Assembly: GCF_001949145.1 (NCBI RefSeq)
Contig: NW_019091394.1
Span: forward strand, 483,758-547,757
DNA: 64,000 nucleotides
DNA from: Acanthaster planci
Taxonomy: Eukaryota; Echinodermata; Asteroidea; Valvatida; Acanthasteridae
Reading direction: 5' to 3'
Positions 18,280-51,500 of this stretch are shown piece after piece. How positions within the stretch are numbered: the first letter of the stretch is position 1; each line of letters opens with the position of its first letter. Made by a program: the position numbers and the translations under genes. The notes beneath the pieces are model-generated. The model was not told where the DNA came from. It did not search any database and was given only the letters and a program-made list of their open reading frames with translations.

Positions 18280-21200
18280 ATTTGACAGGTAAGACGGGGT
18301 ACCCCTCTGTCCCATGTCTTGCCTGGTATATGCCTGGCTATTGTTGAAGCTGATAACGTGGATCACGGTGGATGTTACAAGGACATTGCTGTGCCTGTAA
18401 GACCAGGAAGTGTGGCTTTTGAATGTCGAGTCGATCTGAAATCTGAAGTCTGTGCCATCTCTTCTTAACCCTAAAAGTCCTCAGTCCTCCAACAGGTGAA
18501 GGATTGAGGACTGTTAGGGTCAATGGAACTGTCATTGGATTTTTCTGAACCTTAACTTTTGAGTGTCCATAAAGTACAAGCCAAGATTATTAATCTATGA
18601 GTTAAACGGTAGAATTTGACCAAGCATCTCCACAAATGCCAACATCTATCGACATTTATACATAGAAACTATCAACAATGCAGTCAAAGTAGAGGAAAAC
18701 AACAGTTACCATAGCAACGGAGAGCTAACAATCTACCCAAGAATTTACCTAAAGCTACATCTTTCTCTATTGGCCAGCCAGCAAAATGCGCATGAGCAAC
18801 TTTCAAAGTTTTTGGGTAATTCACAGATTGGATAGATGCTTGGTGGAAAAAGAGAAAAACAATACACATTGAAAATATTTGGAAAACGGAGGGTAGGGCG
18901 CTACATGTTTGTACATAGGTTTGTAATGCACATGACCCCTCAAGAAATTAAGACAGGCCAAAAGATGAGACACTGATACAAAAACAGCAAAAGGGCATTC
19001 CGAAGTTCACCGTCATCAATTTCAGTTCCTGTGCCTGGTAAATTCCTGTTACGGAACCTCAACCAGTTTCCTGTTTTGATTGTAACTTGAACCAATTGTG
19101 GATTAAATGTCCTGGTTTTGCCAAAGTCAGAATAGACCTAAGATATAACGACGTCACACTTTGTTTCACATATGCACTTTCCTACTGGGTCTCAATGAGT
19201 CATATCCTATCCCACATCTATTGGAAAGTGCACATGCAAACAAAGCTCGACGTCATTGTGACTTCTTTACGATTTACTGAAAAAAAAAAACCAATAGGGT
19301 TGACTCACAAAACACAGAATTAACTTGTCTTCAACTGCTGAACTGCAGAACTTTGCATTTTATATACTCTTTTGACAGACTCAATCTTTGGTGTGCGCAG
19401 TGGTGGTAAAACTCATGAATTTCCAACAATTCGTTCTCTTGTAAACGTTCAAGATGGGGAAAAAAATGTTAATCCAGCTGTTGATGAAACTCAGGAAACG
19501 TTCAGTTCCTCCAACATGCAATCAATACATTTCAGAATGGCATGGCAACTAGCCAATCAGAGACAAAGAAAGTTAAGAATGCTCTCCAGATAGGCAAGCT
19601 AATGGCTGATTGGGTGAAATGTTACCAGGCACTAGCCAGTGATAATACTGGTAATTCAAACATGCAATGAAATATCACTATGAGAAACATTTGGCCCAGC
19701 AACCACACAGATGACCTTATCGTAAATCAACCTTGTTTCAGATTTTACATTTCTAATCCTTCAATGCAAAGTGCAATTCAAAATCAAAGATGAGGAGAAG
19801 GCAGGTTGAAAGAACAGAAACTGTTAAGTTTATACTGCTTCCCTTTAACCAATATGTGGAATTTTCGTCCTTGTTACAATAAATGTACACAGCAGAATTT
19901 TACAGCAAACATTACTAATATTGCAAATGCAATTATGTGTACTGTGCCCCAAATGATTAACGATGCACATTAAGTGCACTTGAAATATGGACAACTTTGG
20001 AATTTCATTTTTTTTTCAACAAGAAGTTAAAAGAAACACATACCACTGTCTGATGCTTGAATTTACCAGATAAAACTTTTGCATACGTACTTGAGTGAAA
20101 TGGAACATCTTTTACCCAGTACTCCACACAGAAACAAGCTGATTGGTTGAACACTGCGGCACCAGCCAATGAGAAACATCAACACTAGCACGCTGACCAA
20201 TGGGAAGGGGTGTTTATTCTCTAGCAGTAGCAACCCCCTTCTTCCTGTTGCATATCGTTCTCGGGCTCTCTGGCTGTTAGTGTGACAGGAACTTTGGGAA
20301 GCAAAGTGCGGTCAAGGAAAGCAAATAACACACTCACAAAATATTCACCGCGTATTCACAACAATCTATCTCAGAAGAAACTCAGAAAGAAACTCGGCAA
20401 GTTAATTCAAAATGTTACGAAACAAACAAAAACTGACCAAAACTATTAAACTGAGACATAGTCAAAATATATTTTCAAAGTTTTATTACGTCGCTCTTTG
20501 CTGCCACGCTGGGCTTATACTTGGGCAGCTTACTGGTATGCAACATCGCAGTTTTACTCTAATCAACCAACAGATCAATTTAAAAAGTTTTTAGTCTTCA
20601 TTTTCCCCCAAAATGCAAACCTTCAATTATTCTGTAACTGATGTAATGCCCAATTAGAGAAGGAATCCATGGGATTTTCAGGATCTTTTAAAATCTCTTC
20701 TTGGGTTAAATTTATCTACTTCTGGATTGAAGGGGTACAGTCAGTAACAAGAGACTAAACTTGTTTCAAGAAAATAAAATCTTTGACAATGTCGCCAGTG
20801 ATGTTTATATATATGTTTTTTGATGTTTTGGAATTTCAAATTGTTTTGTTCTTACAAATATATGTATTGCAAACAATGCAACATCTCTCTTGATACATGT
20901 ATGTATAGCCAACCCTTACCAAAGCCTAGAATGGAAATATACAAATGTGAAAAGCAAGTTCTGGGAGTTACAAAGACAGCGCTGTAACAGAAACTGAACA
21001 GAATCTAACAAACCAGACTTACAAAACCAAAACTTACAAAACAAATTAAAAAAAAACAAAAAAACTCCTGGGTCTTGCTATCTCCAGCTGGGCAGGGTTG
21101 CGTCATCAGTAAGGGGAAACCATCACACTGAACTGTACACAAATCACAGAATTTTTTTTTTTGTTACAAATTTGAACCATCGCATATGTGGCGAACCGAC

Positions 21201-23007
21201 CACTTCGGCGGTACTGTGGGTGGGCATCACAAAATGTTGGCATCTGACCTAGTCTACCACGAAAACCTTTCAGAAAAGCCCCTCCTATTTACCTCAAGAC
21301 CTCATCACAAAATCTTCCAGCATTTCAAAGAGATAAACCCGCATCTAACTGCACCCACACACTACGCAGTGTTGTAGCAATGTCGTCAGCTACATGCATT
21401 ATCCATAATAATTTAAGAAGTCACTCTGTATACTGTACAATTTTTAACAATGCATAGGCTGTGATGGAATATGAATGGAATCCAAGACCAATAATTCAAG
21501 TTATCCTTTCACTGCAAGAACCGGGACACACACAAAAGGTATGTAAGGTCTGGAGCAAAAACAGTGAACTAACGTTGGCAGAGAGAAACAGAGTTTGCTT
21601 CTGTTTAAAGATCACTACAAAGCCCAATTTGTGTACAGTAAACTGTAAAACCTACAAAGTTTTGACGAAGCAGTTCAAATCATATTCTCTTCTTTCAGTT
21701 GCCAACACCAATGATGGGCCCAAGATTCCTTCTACAGTTTTCCGGCAACGTGTTTTTGAGTTTGAAAGGACAAGCGAACAATTCTCCGAACATAAACTTC
21801 AGGGAATGTGCCATCATACCTACATACGCACATCAATTTATTAACAAAACTGACTTCACTGGCCAGCACTGCGACATCATCATAACAATAATATTATTAC
21901 TAGCTCCAACACTGGTCTAGTTGTTACATACATGTAAGCCTTGCCGCAAGCCAGTTTAAAACCAGGACTATTCCCCATAGGACCGACTGCCTGCTCTGCT
22001 AACTTGATAACAATCTTCTTTCCAACCGCGGCAAGTCAACAGTGTCAAAAGTTTCACCCTCAGCAATATGTAAATGGCAGACATTTTCAGTTGCCATTTG
22101 CATGTAGGCATATCCGGAAAAATCTCCAAGTCCTTATATTTGTGCTCACAACTTTTCTCTAAAACAATACCAAACCTAGACAACAAAGGACTGACGAGGG
22201 TAGCGAAGGATTTCTTCCCCACAGAAACGACACAATAAATCAGTAACATTCGGCCGCATGTAACAAAACAAGTGGAACAAAATCTACAAACAATGTACGC
22301 TGAAAAACTACTGGAATGGACAGTGGCAACTACATGTACACTTGGAACTAAAAAAAAAAACAACTGAAATTACGCCATAAAAAAGCATAGCAATGTATCC
22401 ACGGTGCATACAGTCAAGCAAGGCTACAGAAAAAAAAAGGAATTCATTGAGTCGACACAACTCGATAAAATCAAAAGAGTGCCAGAACGAATACCTCTTA
22501 GATTAACGACTGCCGTGACGTGTTGTCGGCAGCTCATTAGCAAACTAAATGACTTTTGATTGACAAGAACCTACATTGCCTTTGCATTCATAGAAAAACA
22601 AGGAATGCCAGATGCTGGCAAAGTTTACACGAGACAGGCACGAAAATTGAGAAGTCTCAAATGTATGCACTGGCACACGATGACCATTCAAAAGGACACC
22701 AAAGCCAACAGAACTATATATAATTGTGTACATGTATTTTCCAACTAATCCTTTTTTTCCTGCATTGTCCTGTTGGTGCTTCATGACTAGTTTTCACGTT
22801 TGGTGCATTTTTCTTCGGAATTATTCATACTCATACATATCAGCACTCAATCAGATAGAGTGTTACAAAGCAGTGTCCCAGTGGTGGTTGTTTGACAACC
22901 TATCAGAGAGTCTGTTACATGATGCCGACTTTTTTGTTTGTTGTAAGCCAATGAGAGCTCAGCTTTGTCACAAGGTGGCCAATGGGAATAGCTGTTAGAT
23001 GGATTCA

Positions 23008-42588
<19,581 letters not shown>

Positions 42589-45500
42589 TCAGAAAGGAAT
42601 CAGCTCCATGTTGGTCAACCCTGTGATGTCAGGGTACAGTTTTGAGCCCACTGGGCCTGGGGGTACACCTGCATTGGGTTCTTCGCAGACTGGAAAAAGT
42701 TGGCCGTTACTGATGGCGGTGCTGGGAGGGGGTTCACAAGTGGGGGGCGATGGGTACTGACTGACGCTCTCCCTGGACGAAACGTGCTGGGGGACCTCAG
42801 CCGAGATGAGGTCCAGGTCGGACGCCCCGTGGCTTGGGGGCCGCGCCTGCCTTCTCGGTGGCAGTCGGAGCAGCAGCTCCTTGTGTAGCGACTTCTCCGA
42901 GTACGGCGAGTGCATCAGGCTGCGGACCACTTTCTGCACTTTGCCCAGTGGCGGCGAGGGGATCCGATCGTAGCGCAGGCATGGCAGGGACAGGATCTGC
43001 CTCACAAGGGCACTCTGCTCCTCCCCTGCCACACCTGAGATGTCACGGTAGACAACGGGGATGATCTCTCGCTTGTAATTCTTGGCGTTGTCCATGGCAA
43101 AGATGACATCCAAGTTGCGGCGGGAAGACAGGTAGTCCGGGCTGAATATTATGACACAACGGCAGCTCGTCTCCAGCATTTGCAGAATGTCTTCATCGGT
43201 ATCTGATTACCAAAAAAAAAAAATCATCTCAAGTAATTCATCTCCCGAAACAAAAAAAGAAAAAAAAGCAGAAATCATGTTTAAAAGAAACGGTTGAATT
43301 TCACGTACAACTAAAAATTGTGAAAGCAAAGAATTTAAAAAGCAAAATTAAAAAAACTAATTAAAATTAAAACTTTGGAATCTTTATGTCGTGAAAGCAA
43401 GATGAGAACCAATTCTGTCCTTTCAACAGCCTTGAAAACTCAGCATGATACACTGTTTTTCAATAAAAATGTCACATGCACTTGAGCTACACACCACTTT
43501 AAAACAAATGTAAACTTCCTGGGGCAGTGATAAATAAATGAATTATAAATCTTTACGACATGTAACAAGTTCTCACTCGGTCTCAAGTTGTACTCATTTT
43601 CCAAAGTTTACTTTTGAAGATATCCACATTTAGATTTCAGAAAAAAAAAAATGAGGTTAGTGTTCATTTCACTGAAATGAAAAAAAAAAGCACGATTCAA
43701 TCATAGCTACCTCCACCAGGCAAACAGTGGATCTCCCACAGTACTTTGTAGCCAAGTTCCCCCAGGCGTCTGGCTAGGCTGATGGCAAAGCTCTGGTCCT
43801 GCTCGGAGCTCCAGTCATAGGACAGGTAGACATCATAGGACTTGGAGTCTGTGAAAGCCAAAGGAAGTCACCAGCGGGTGACATGGTTTGAATGGTCACG
43901 GTTTGAGTGGATGTTGTCGAACGCTGGGCTAACACGTGTGGACGGCCCCTTGTGGGGCAGGAGATAATTGAAAGGGTGGCATTGAATGGAAAATCGGTGG
44001 GTCGGCATGACAGGTCATAGCCTTGTAAAAGATGTCACAATGTCCATTCAACTTCAGAAGGGTCCAGACTTACGAAGTTGTTAAACAGCATATCATGTAA
44101 CATTATATTGAAAGTAGGGAACATAAAAACCGTTCTCGTAATTGTTGAATTGCTTGTTAATTTTTTTATGAGTCAATGTTTGAACAAAAAAAAGCTCAGT
44201 TATAAAACACCGAAAAGTTTCTTTTAATTTACATTTTGGGCAGAGGTGTGTCATAAAACACATATGGCCTTGCAATGAGGTCACTCATGCACATCCATGC
44301 CCCTCTCAGACCGGTGAGAGACTGGAAGAGGGTCCATTTCCCTTCAGCCTTGGGGAATAGGACCCTCTTCTGGTCACGCACAATATACCACATGATATTT
44401 TAGGTGGTCACCTACTTCTGCTAAGCAAAATCTCTTCAGTGCTCAGCAAACTAGATGACCAACACATACTGCATAGTAAATGAAATCAATATGCTAAGCA
44501 ATTCATTCCCAAGCTCGTTTTCTGGCAGAATGTTGCTTACCCTTTACTCTCTCACACTTTCCAGATTCCTTCAGTTATTCACATTTTGTAATTGCCTATT
44601 ACTTTAGAAACAAGTCAGCAACACACTCCGAGGTGTGCCAAGCCAATACTTTGACATGCAAATAGTTTCCTTAAAGTCGCCCCACTAAGAGTCGGTGCTG
44701 ATTCAATGTGGCATCCTCCAAAATCCTTTGCATGGAAGGCATTAGCATATCTGACTGATAGGTGTAACATCTGATTGACAGGTGTAACTTCACACCTACA
44801 GAGTAAGGGTTAAGAATGCATGGAGCGGGATCCCCGTCCGACGTCCAAAGGCACACTTTGGCAACCCTGCCACAGCAAAAGCTGAACTCTCATGATGTGT
44901 TCCTCGAATGATGAAAGAAACTAGAATTGCTTACCATCCCTTTTGCCGGCAAAGTCTTTCCACTTCAACTTGACATCAGTGTTAACCCGATGCCAGGCCA
45001 GCAGGAGAATACCAGTTATCACAACAAGGCAGACTAAAGGGATGGTCAAGTGATGATGCCAGTCCTCTGGAAGCACTTCTGGTTGGTGAGTGGGTGGAGC
45101 TGACAAAAAGAATAAGGAGATTCAAAGGTTCCTCTTGAAGACTTGTCACTGTTTGCTATTAAATTCTCCCTAGCCGGACCTAAAAGTGGGCTGAGGCTGG
45201 GTTCAAAAGTTCTGGCTGCAGCTAGCAGTGCTTGCACTTGTTTATGGGAGGTGAAGGCAGCCGAGAGCAAGTGGCTTCCATCGTGCATGCGCGGTTGCTA
45301 GCCGTAGCCAAGATTGCTGGCCTGCAGACTCAGCCTCGGTATCGGTATTTCACTGAGATGTAGAGTCTGATAGGAAGGGGAATCCCAATCCATAGTTCAA
45401 GGCAGTATCTGTGGTCAGTGACACACGAGGCAACGTATAGGCAACTGGTCCCAAAGCAATCGCCGAGAAGAATACGGCAAGAGGTTTAAACATGAGATAG

Positions 45501-48500
45501 ATTTCCTAAGCAATATCTGTCAAATGTTGGGAAAGTGTACTCAGTTCTGCTCAAGGTTTCCTCAAGTAGAATTCAGTTGCCTTATAAGTTGCCCAAGAGA
45601 ATTGTCTCATGTGAATTGGCCTCCATGATTTTGTTTCCTTCCATACAATCTTTCAAGGGTCATCTAGCATGAACTTGGAAACAGTAGCCATACAATGATC
45701 AGCAGATGTGTATTTTCTGCTGAACCAAACAACTGACTTTAGTTAAAGAGGGTTCCCAAACATGAAATGCTTGGAACTTCTGCTGTCTCTTCAAATTAGG
45801 AACGCAAAGCTTTTTCTACCTGAAACACACTCTAAACAAGTCAGTTGGGCACAGGTTTACACATGCTTGAGCCTCGACTCAAGGTTATGTTAATTTGAGA
45901 ACGTACTGATCTAAATAAACGTGGGATTGATAAAATAAAAAATGCTTATTCTTATTTGGAACTGAAGACTCTTTCTGAAAAGCCAGTTTCCATAGAACAG
46001 GATTTGTAAGTATTGAGACTTTGCTCGAGACTGGTTGCCAGTGAGCTCTTCAGACTGATCTCCCTTACCATACATCAACTCCACATCTGTGGCTTTTTGC
46101 CAACCGCAGTTGTGGACGGACAGCTTGTATGTCCCGAAGGCATTCTCCGAGATGTTCTTGACCTCCAGTTTGAAACCAAAGATGTAGCGACAGTCGGAAT
46201 AGTTGCACACTGCCCTGAAATTCAGAGAGAGAAAAATGAGTGAAAACAAACTGGGCTAATAGAAAAAAACTTTCAGTAAACTTGGCCATTTTGTTAGGTA
46301 TTTTTACATTGTTTTAAACAAACCAGGTCTGGAAAAGAAAATTCTCAGTGTTTCGTATCAGTTTTAGTCATTCAAGCACAAGAGAATACTACTCCAGGTG
46401 TTCTCCTCGATTCAAGGAAGTGGATAAGCTCTGTAACTCACACAAAAGCAATTATGCTAATTAATTTACAGAAAGCTGTTAAAAAAACTAATTGGTTGAG
46501 CACAGAAAATATTTAATCAGCAAAAATGTGCCAATAAGCAAAACATCACTTACAGTGTAACTTGTACCATATCTACATAGTTCTCAGTTAACAGTATTTC
46601 CTACGAGCAATATTTCTTACTAAGCAATATTTCCAATGAAACAGCTCTCAGAAATGCTTCACAAGCCTTCGGAGCAGGGGTAACGATGAAACAGCACTGA
46701 GCACGCACTACGAACCACAGCATGGCCATCACTTTTGTTCTGTGACTGGTACTGTTACGTGGACAGACATTTCATCGGAAAGACAGCTCACCCATTTTCA
46801 ACCAGTTTTTCCAGTCGATATTCCGTGACATTAAATGCAGTGGAACCAGGTATCTCATTCAGCCTCAGGTATCTGTGCAGCAAGTCATCCTCGGCAGCTG
46901 ACTTGTTGACCTTCAACCAACTCCCAAAGTTGGGGCTTCCGGAAACTGAGGGGCAGTCCAGCGACCCGATGTGGAACTCGCAAGTGAATGTGACAACCCC
47001 TCCGATGTTGGCGCTGGCATTCAGGCAGCGCTGGTGGTGGAGATTGATGGGCTCAAACTTGCTTATGCAATCTGGGAGGAAAATGTTGCATGAAAGAAAA
47101 ACAGGAATCTTGAGCTGAAGGCTACGGGCTACAATTTTGGTACTTTTTCCAAATGCAGTTAAATGCGACTACTCCCTGAATCTGCAAAATCTGCCAGTGT
47201 TGGGAAGAACTTTGGTGGCAAGGCTAATTTAAACTGCGAGGAAACCAGAGAATGTCCACAGTGGACAATGCCATTCGAGACGCTTCAAAGGCACCACCAG
47301 TCCAACAAATAGGGCAGGTTTCCAGTCTAACCAGGATTCAGCAACAGGACTGCTACGCGGTGGCACGAGAAACAATCTCTGGTGATATCAACCCCTTATT
47401 TGGGCACATGAAAACAGGCCGAGTTGGGAAAAAAAGTGTTAAGTCAACAACTGACGTCTCAGGTTTATGGCTATGTGCCAATTAGACGCAGATTGGACAT
47501 GGGGGGGACAATCCCATACCAAACCCGGGCAATCTATTTAAACAGTGCAGATAGGTGCACCGCATAAATAACTTCAATGCAGGCTGAATACAACAGTCCA
47601 ACTACAATTCCCAACCAAAGTCCTTAGATGCCATTGATAAACCAATGTTTCTCCAGGACAAAAGTACTGGCATGCCATGATGTGAACCTTTCTGTTATCT
47701 GTATGCCACAAAGTATGTCACAGGAGAAAAAAATAAGCTCGGTGAATAAAGGTCACAGCTACACAGAGGACGGGGGGTAATAACTGAAGTACAATGTACT
47801 TAGAGAGCCAGCATTGGGACTGAGGGAGTGTGTGCACAGCGTACGTGTACATGGATGAAATTCCACTGCTAATACTCGGCACCCTTTTTTTGTGATCATT
47901 TTATATTGCAGGGTCGTTGAAGGGGTTTGCAATGTATGGCATGTATGACAAAAACCTGTCACAAACTACTCATGGCTGCAAGGATTCACCCGTTTTAGAG
48001 CAAAGAAATGTTTCCTGCGTAAGAAAATCACTTTTTTGTATCAAATGCTACCTTCCATCAACATGTTCAATACTGCTTTGAGAAAACCTAGTCTCTCCTA
48101 AAGCAAACACATTGGTGAAAGGAATGTTCAATGGATTACTCATGTCAGATTTGCTGAGAAAGGCCACACACCAGCCAAAATATCATGGAAATTTGGAAGC
48201 GCAAAGAACACAAAAGTGTTATTAAGACATCCTCCCCCCACTTGTCCCCTCCCCCCCAAAAAAATCATGATCACACGTCTGAACATACCCCGACATGTGA
48301 CATACAACGTGAAAGTCCGTCTGATGGAGGTCCTGCCATCTGATGCCTCACAAACGTAAACGCCCCCATCCCCGTAGCTCAGCTCCTTGAACTGCAACTT
48401 CTGGTTCCGATCGATAAGTTGGATATTGTCAGTTGTCCGCACAGGCTGGCCACCCTTTGTCCAACTGACGTTGCAAAAGTCGTGCGCCCCGCAGTTGACC

Positions 48501-51500
48501 TCTGTGCGCTCTTGCTGGTAACCCACAACTTTAAAGTCACCTCCGTCAAAATGTAATCTTCTCTTATCTGTGTACAAAGAATCATTGTCAAACTTTCATT
48601 GGTAAAAATGGGGTGGTTTACATAAAGCAGTGCTAAATGGAGGAGTTTTTGTCAACCTTTCTTACTTATTTCACATCACTTCGTAAGCATACACATAGGC
48701 ACAATGCACACATATTGGACCATTAGCAAGGAGGCCACTAGAGCACCTGCATGCACCCGTTGGGATGGTGAGCAGCCAGAGGAGGGTCCTTTTATAGGAC
48801 CCTGTTCCTTCCTGGTCACAGGCTCCAGGGAGGCATAGATGTGCACTAGCGATAGAATTATGCCGAACCACAGGAGTTGTGCAACATCTCTGTCCAAAAT
48901 GTGCAACAAGAAAGTGATTTTTTAAAGGGTTTTTATACAAGTAAATGAACTGTTTTTATTCAAGGGGCTATTAAAGGAACTCTTTAGTCTCCCTAGATTC
49001 AATTTTTTGAGTTGTTTACTGTTCTCATCATGTGAGGGCGCTGTAACATGTCACACATTTTGAGTATGGCGATGTCCTGGCACAAGTCAAGCTCATGCTA
49101 CTGCAAATGGATTGGTGACTGTGCATGTGACTGTACTACATTTCAGCCAACCAGGAGAAAGAACCAGCAAGAGATGTGTCTTAAAAATATGCTTACAATA
49201 CTATTTGTATCAAACCACCAAACCACAATACAAAACACAAACCTTGTTGATGGCAAACATGCTTGTAAAGAACTTACATTTTCATAGCTTTCCAATTGAA
49301 AGTGAATGCCTGGTCTCCAACAATACATGTTATTGCAAAATGAAAACTATTCTTGCAGTTTGTACCCAAAAAAAGCGGTTGGTAAGATTTACTCCTTCAG
49401 TTCCTTTGAGATTATTGATAACGTTGATAAAGGACACAAGCCAATGTAAGCATGTGAAACTAAATGGGAGTCCAAACATGTCATTTAATGGACTCTGCAT
49501 GTACCGTGTATCACCGAATATTATTCATCAAAAATACATCCACAGTATGTAGTGTGAATGCACGTACGCTGAATAAAGGGTGGTTGCAACTCTGAGCATG
49601 ACAAACTCAAATTGCAGACCTCTTCAAAATGGAACCGTCTAAGGAACAACTTGTGCTTCACTCCTCAGCAAAAAGCAAGAACTATAAGACCTCCTGCAAC
49701 ATGTTACATTCAGCCCAATTACATCACTCAACACTCCGCAGACTAAAATAGAGTCTTCTGTCGAGGTGGATGGACTTCATTTGGTTAATTGTTTTGCTTT
49801 GACAAGATGATTCCACAAAGCAACTGCATGTAGGCCTCAGACATTCGAAGACATTTCCCTGAGCAAAGTCTGGAAAGTTTGTGATAACACCATAGAGGTA
49901 AATTTCTTTTATAATTGTGGCTTCTGAGAAGTCATTAGAACCCCCTATTTCAACTCCATGTTTTGAACAGTACATGTACGTGCTCTGATCATCATTAGAA
50001 GATCGACCAGACATTTCTCTGAGGCACCCTGACATAAATTGATGCCAAACTTTTCCACTCTGTTGGACATCTACTAAAAAATGCACTGTAAGAGCAATTT
50101 TCAATCATGGTAGAAGGAACCAAATACTTTGATGACATGATCTGTCAAACACAGCCCATACCAAGGCAGAAATCATAGCCATGCACGATTCCATAACATA
50201 TTAAATTGAATATATTAAAAGCAAGTAATTTCCCTTGATGCACAATCCATATCCCGGCTTCACGCACCAGTGAACAAGTGTAAATCATCGCATCTCCTGA
50301 TATCACTTATATCGCTAGACAGCCTTTGCTACTAGCATATACACCAATCCACCCTCGTTCATTAATATGCAAGACGGGCCGACTGATCGGTTAAGCTCGA
50401 TGGTATCTTCTTTCTTCAAGTACTTTAAAGTTCCCCAGCGGAATTGACGAAGAGTTAGAGAGAACTTTTCTCAGACTTGTGCAAGGTACATGCACATTCA
50501 ATAGAAAAATTTAATGTTCCTTAACAGCAGGAAAATAAAATTGAAATGAAACACTTTATTCTCCCAGCCAGGCCAATTTCTCTGAAACTTGGTAAACTTG
50601 GTCTTAAAACCATTCAAGTTCGTGACAGGTTGATTCAATGATCCAACTAGTGACTTTGTTATTGTAGTCATTTACTAGTACTCTCACTTGTTTTGGCTCA
50701 TGCACAGGTTCACTCTTTCATGTCCTACCTGTTGACTTTTTTGACGGACTGTAAGAAAACGGCATTTTCTGATATTCATGAAAATGATGCCAAAATGGCT
50801 TCAAGATTTGAACATGAAAAATTCACTGGGCTCAGCACCAAAAAAAAAAACTGTGACGCAAAAATATCCGAGGAAATGTGGACGGCAGAGAGGTAGGTTG
50901 TTTCTCCCCTTAAATTTTCTGTTCATGAAATTGAACAAGTGCAATGCTAGTAGACAAAACACTGTCAAAACTGACACGGTAAAAGTACAGGGGAAGTGTG
51001 TTTGAGTACTGTGTTGGTTGGGAATCACCTCTGTATCCCTGGCCTGTACCTGACCTCACACTGTCAAGGGTTAAGAACCCACAAGCCCTGCAGCTGGAAC
51101 ACACATTGGGTGGTTTAGAAGACCTGATATAAACTGTTTGACAATGTGGAACTTCCTTTCAATCCAATGAGTCACTCATTCTTAGTATAGGTCATTTAAT
51201 ATTTACTGTACTGTAGGTTTTGGGTCTGTACTTTGCAGAATTCACTTAGATTGAGTGCTGGTCAAAGCACGGAGGTAGAAACAGTTGAAGATCCACCTGT
51301 TTGCATTTCTTCCAAACCTTACAGACAGAAAGTTGGATGCCAAATCATCTGCTCCAGGTTGATAGAAACTCCACCTACACTGTACACAAGTGTAAGGCAA
51401 ATATTCACATATATTATGAATTTAACCTCTTTTTAATGATATTGCTGTTATATTAGCAAGATGGCCTTGGATTCAGCAGCATCAATGCAGCACCCAATAC

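Larger units (their letters stand above)
14223..23007. other. Convergent intergenic region between ACSL and Rab6; no further gene recognised
   Basis: This 8.8-kb AT-rich stretch holds the 3' ends of both convergent genes. A plus-strand AATAAA at 15413-15418, 1.2 kb past the ACSL stop, could be its polyadenylation signal, which would mean a long 3' UTR. A tRNA-like repeat head lies at about 15505-15575, and an N gap at 18209-18279. Several CCAAT/ATTGG motifs cluster at 19550-19610 and 20135-20210. All open frames are short and unlike any family I know. Part of 20-23 kb may be Rab6 3' UTR on the minus strand. Confidence 0.5.

Noticed and set aside
18074-18347. Frames spanning the N gap
   Set aside because: Translation through undetermined bases has no meaning and the flanks show no family similarity.
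42700-43064. Plus-strand Gly/Ala-rich frames over the TIR exon
   Set aside because: Shadows of the minus-strand TIR and tail coding sequence; low complexity.
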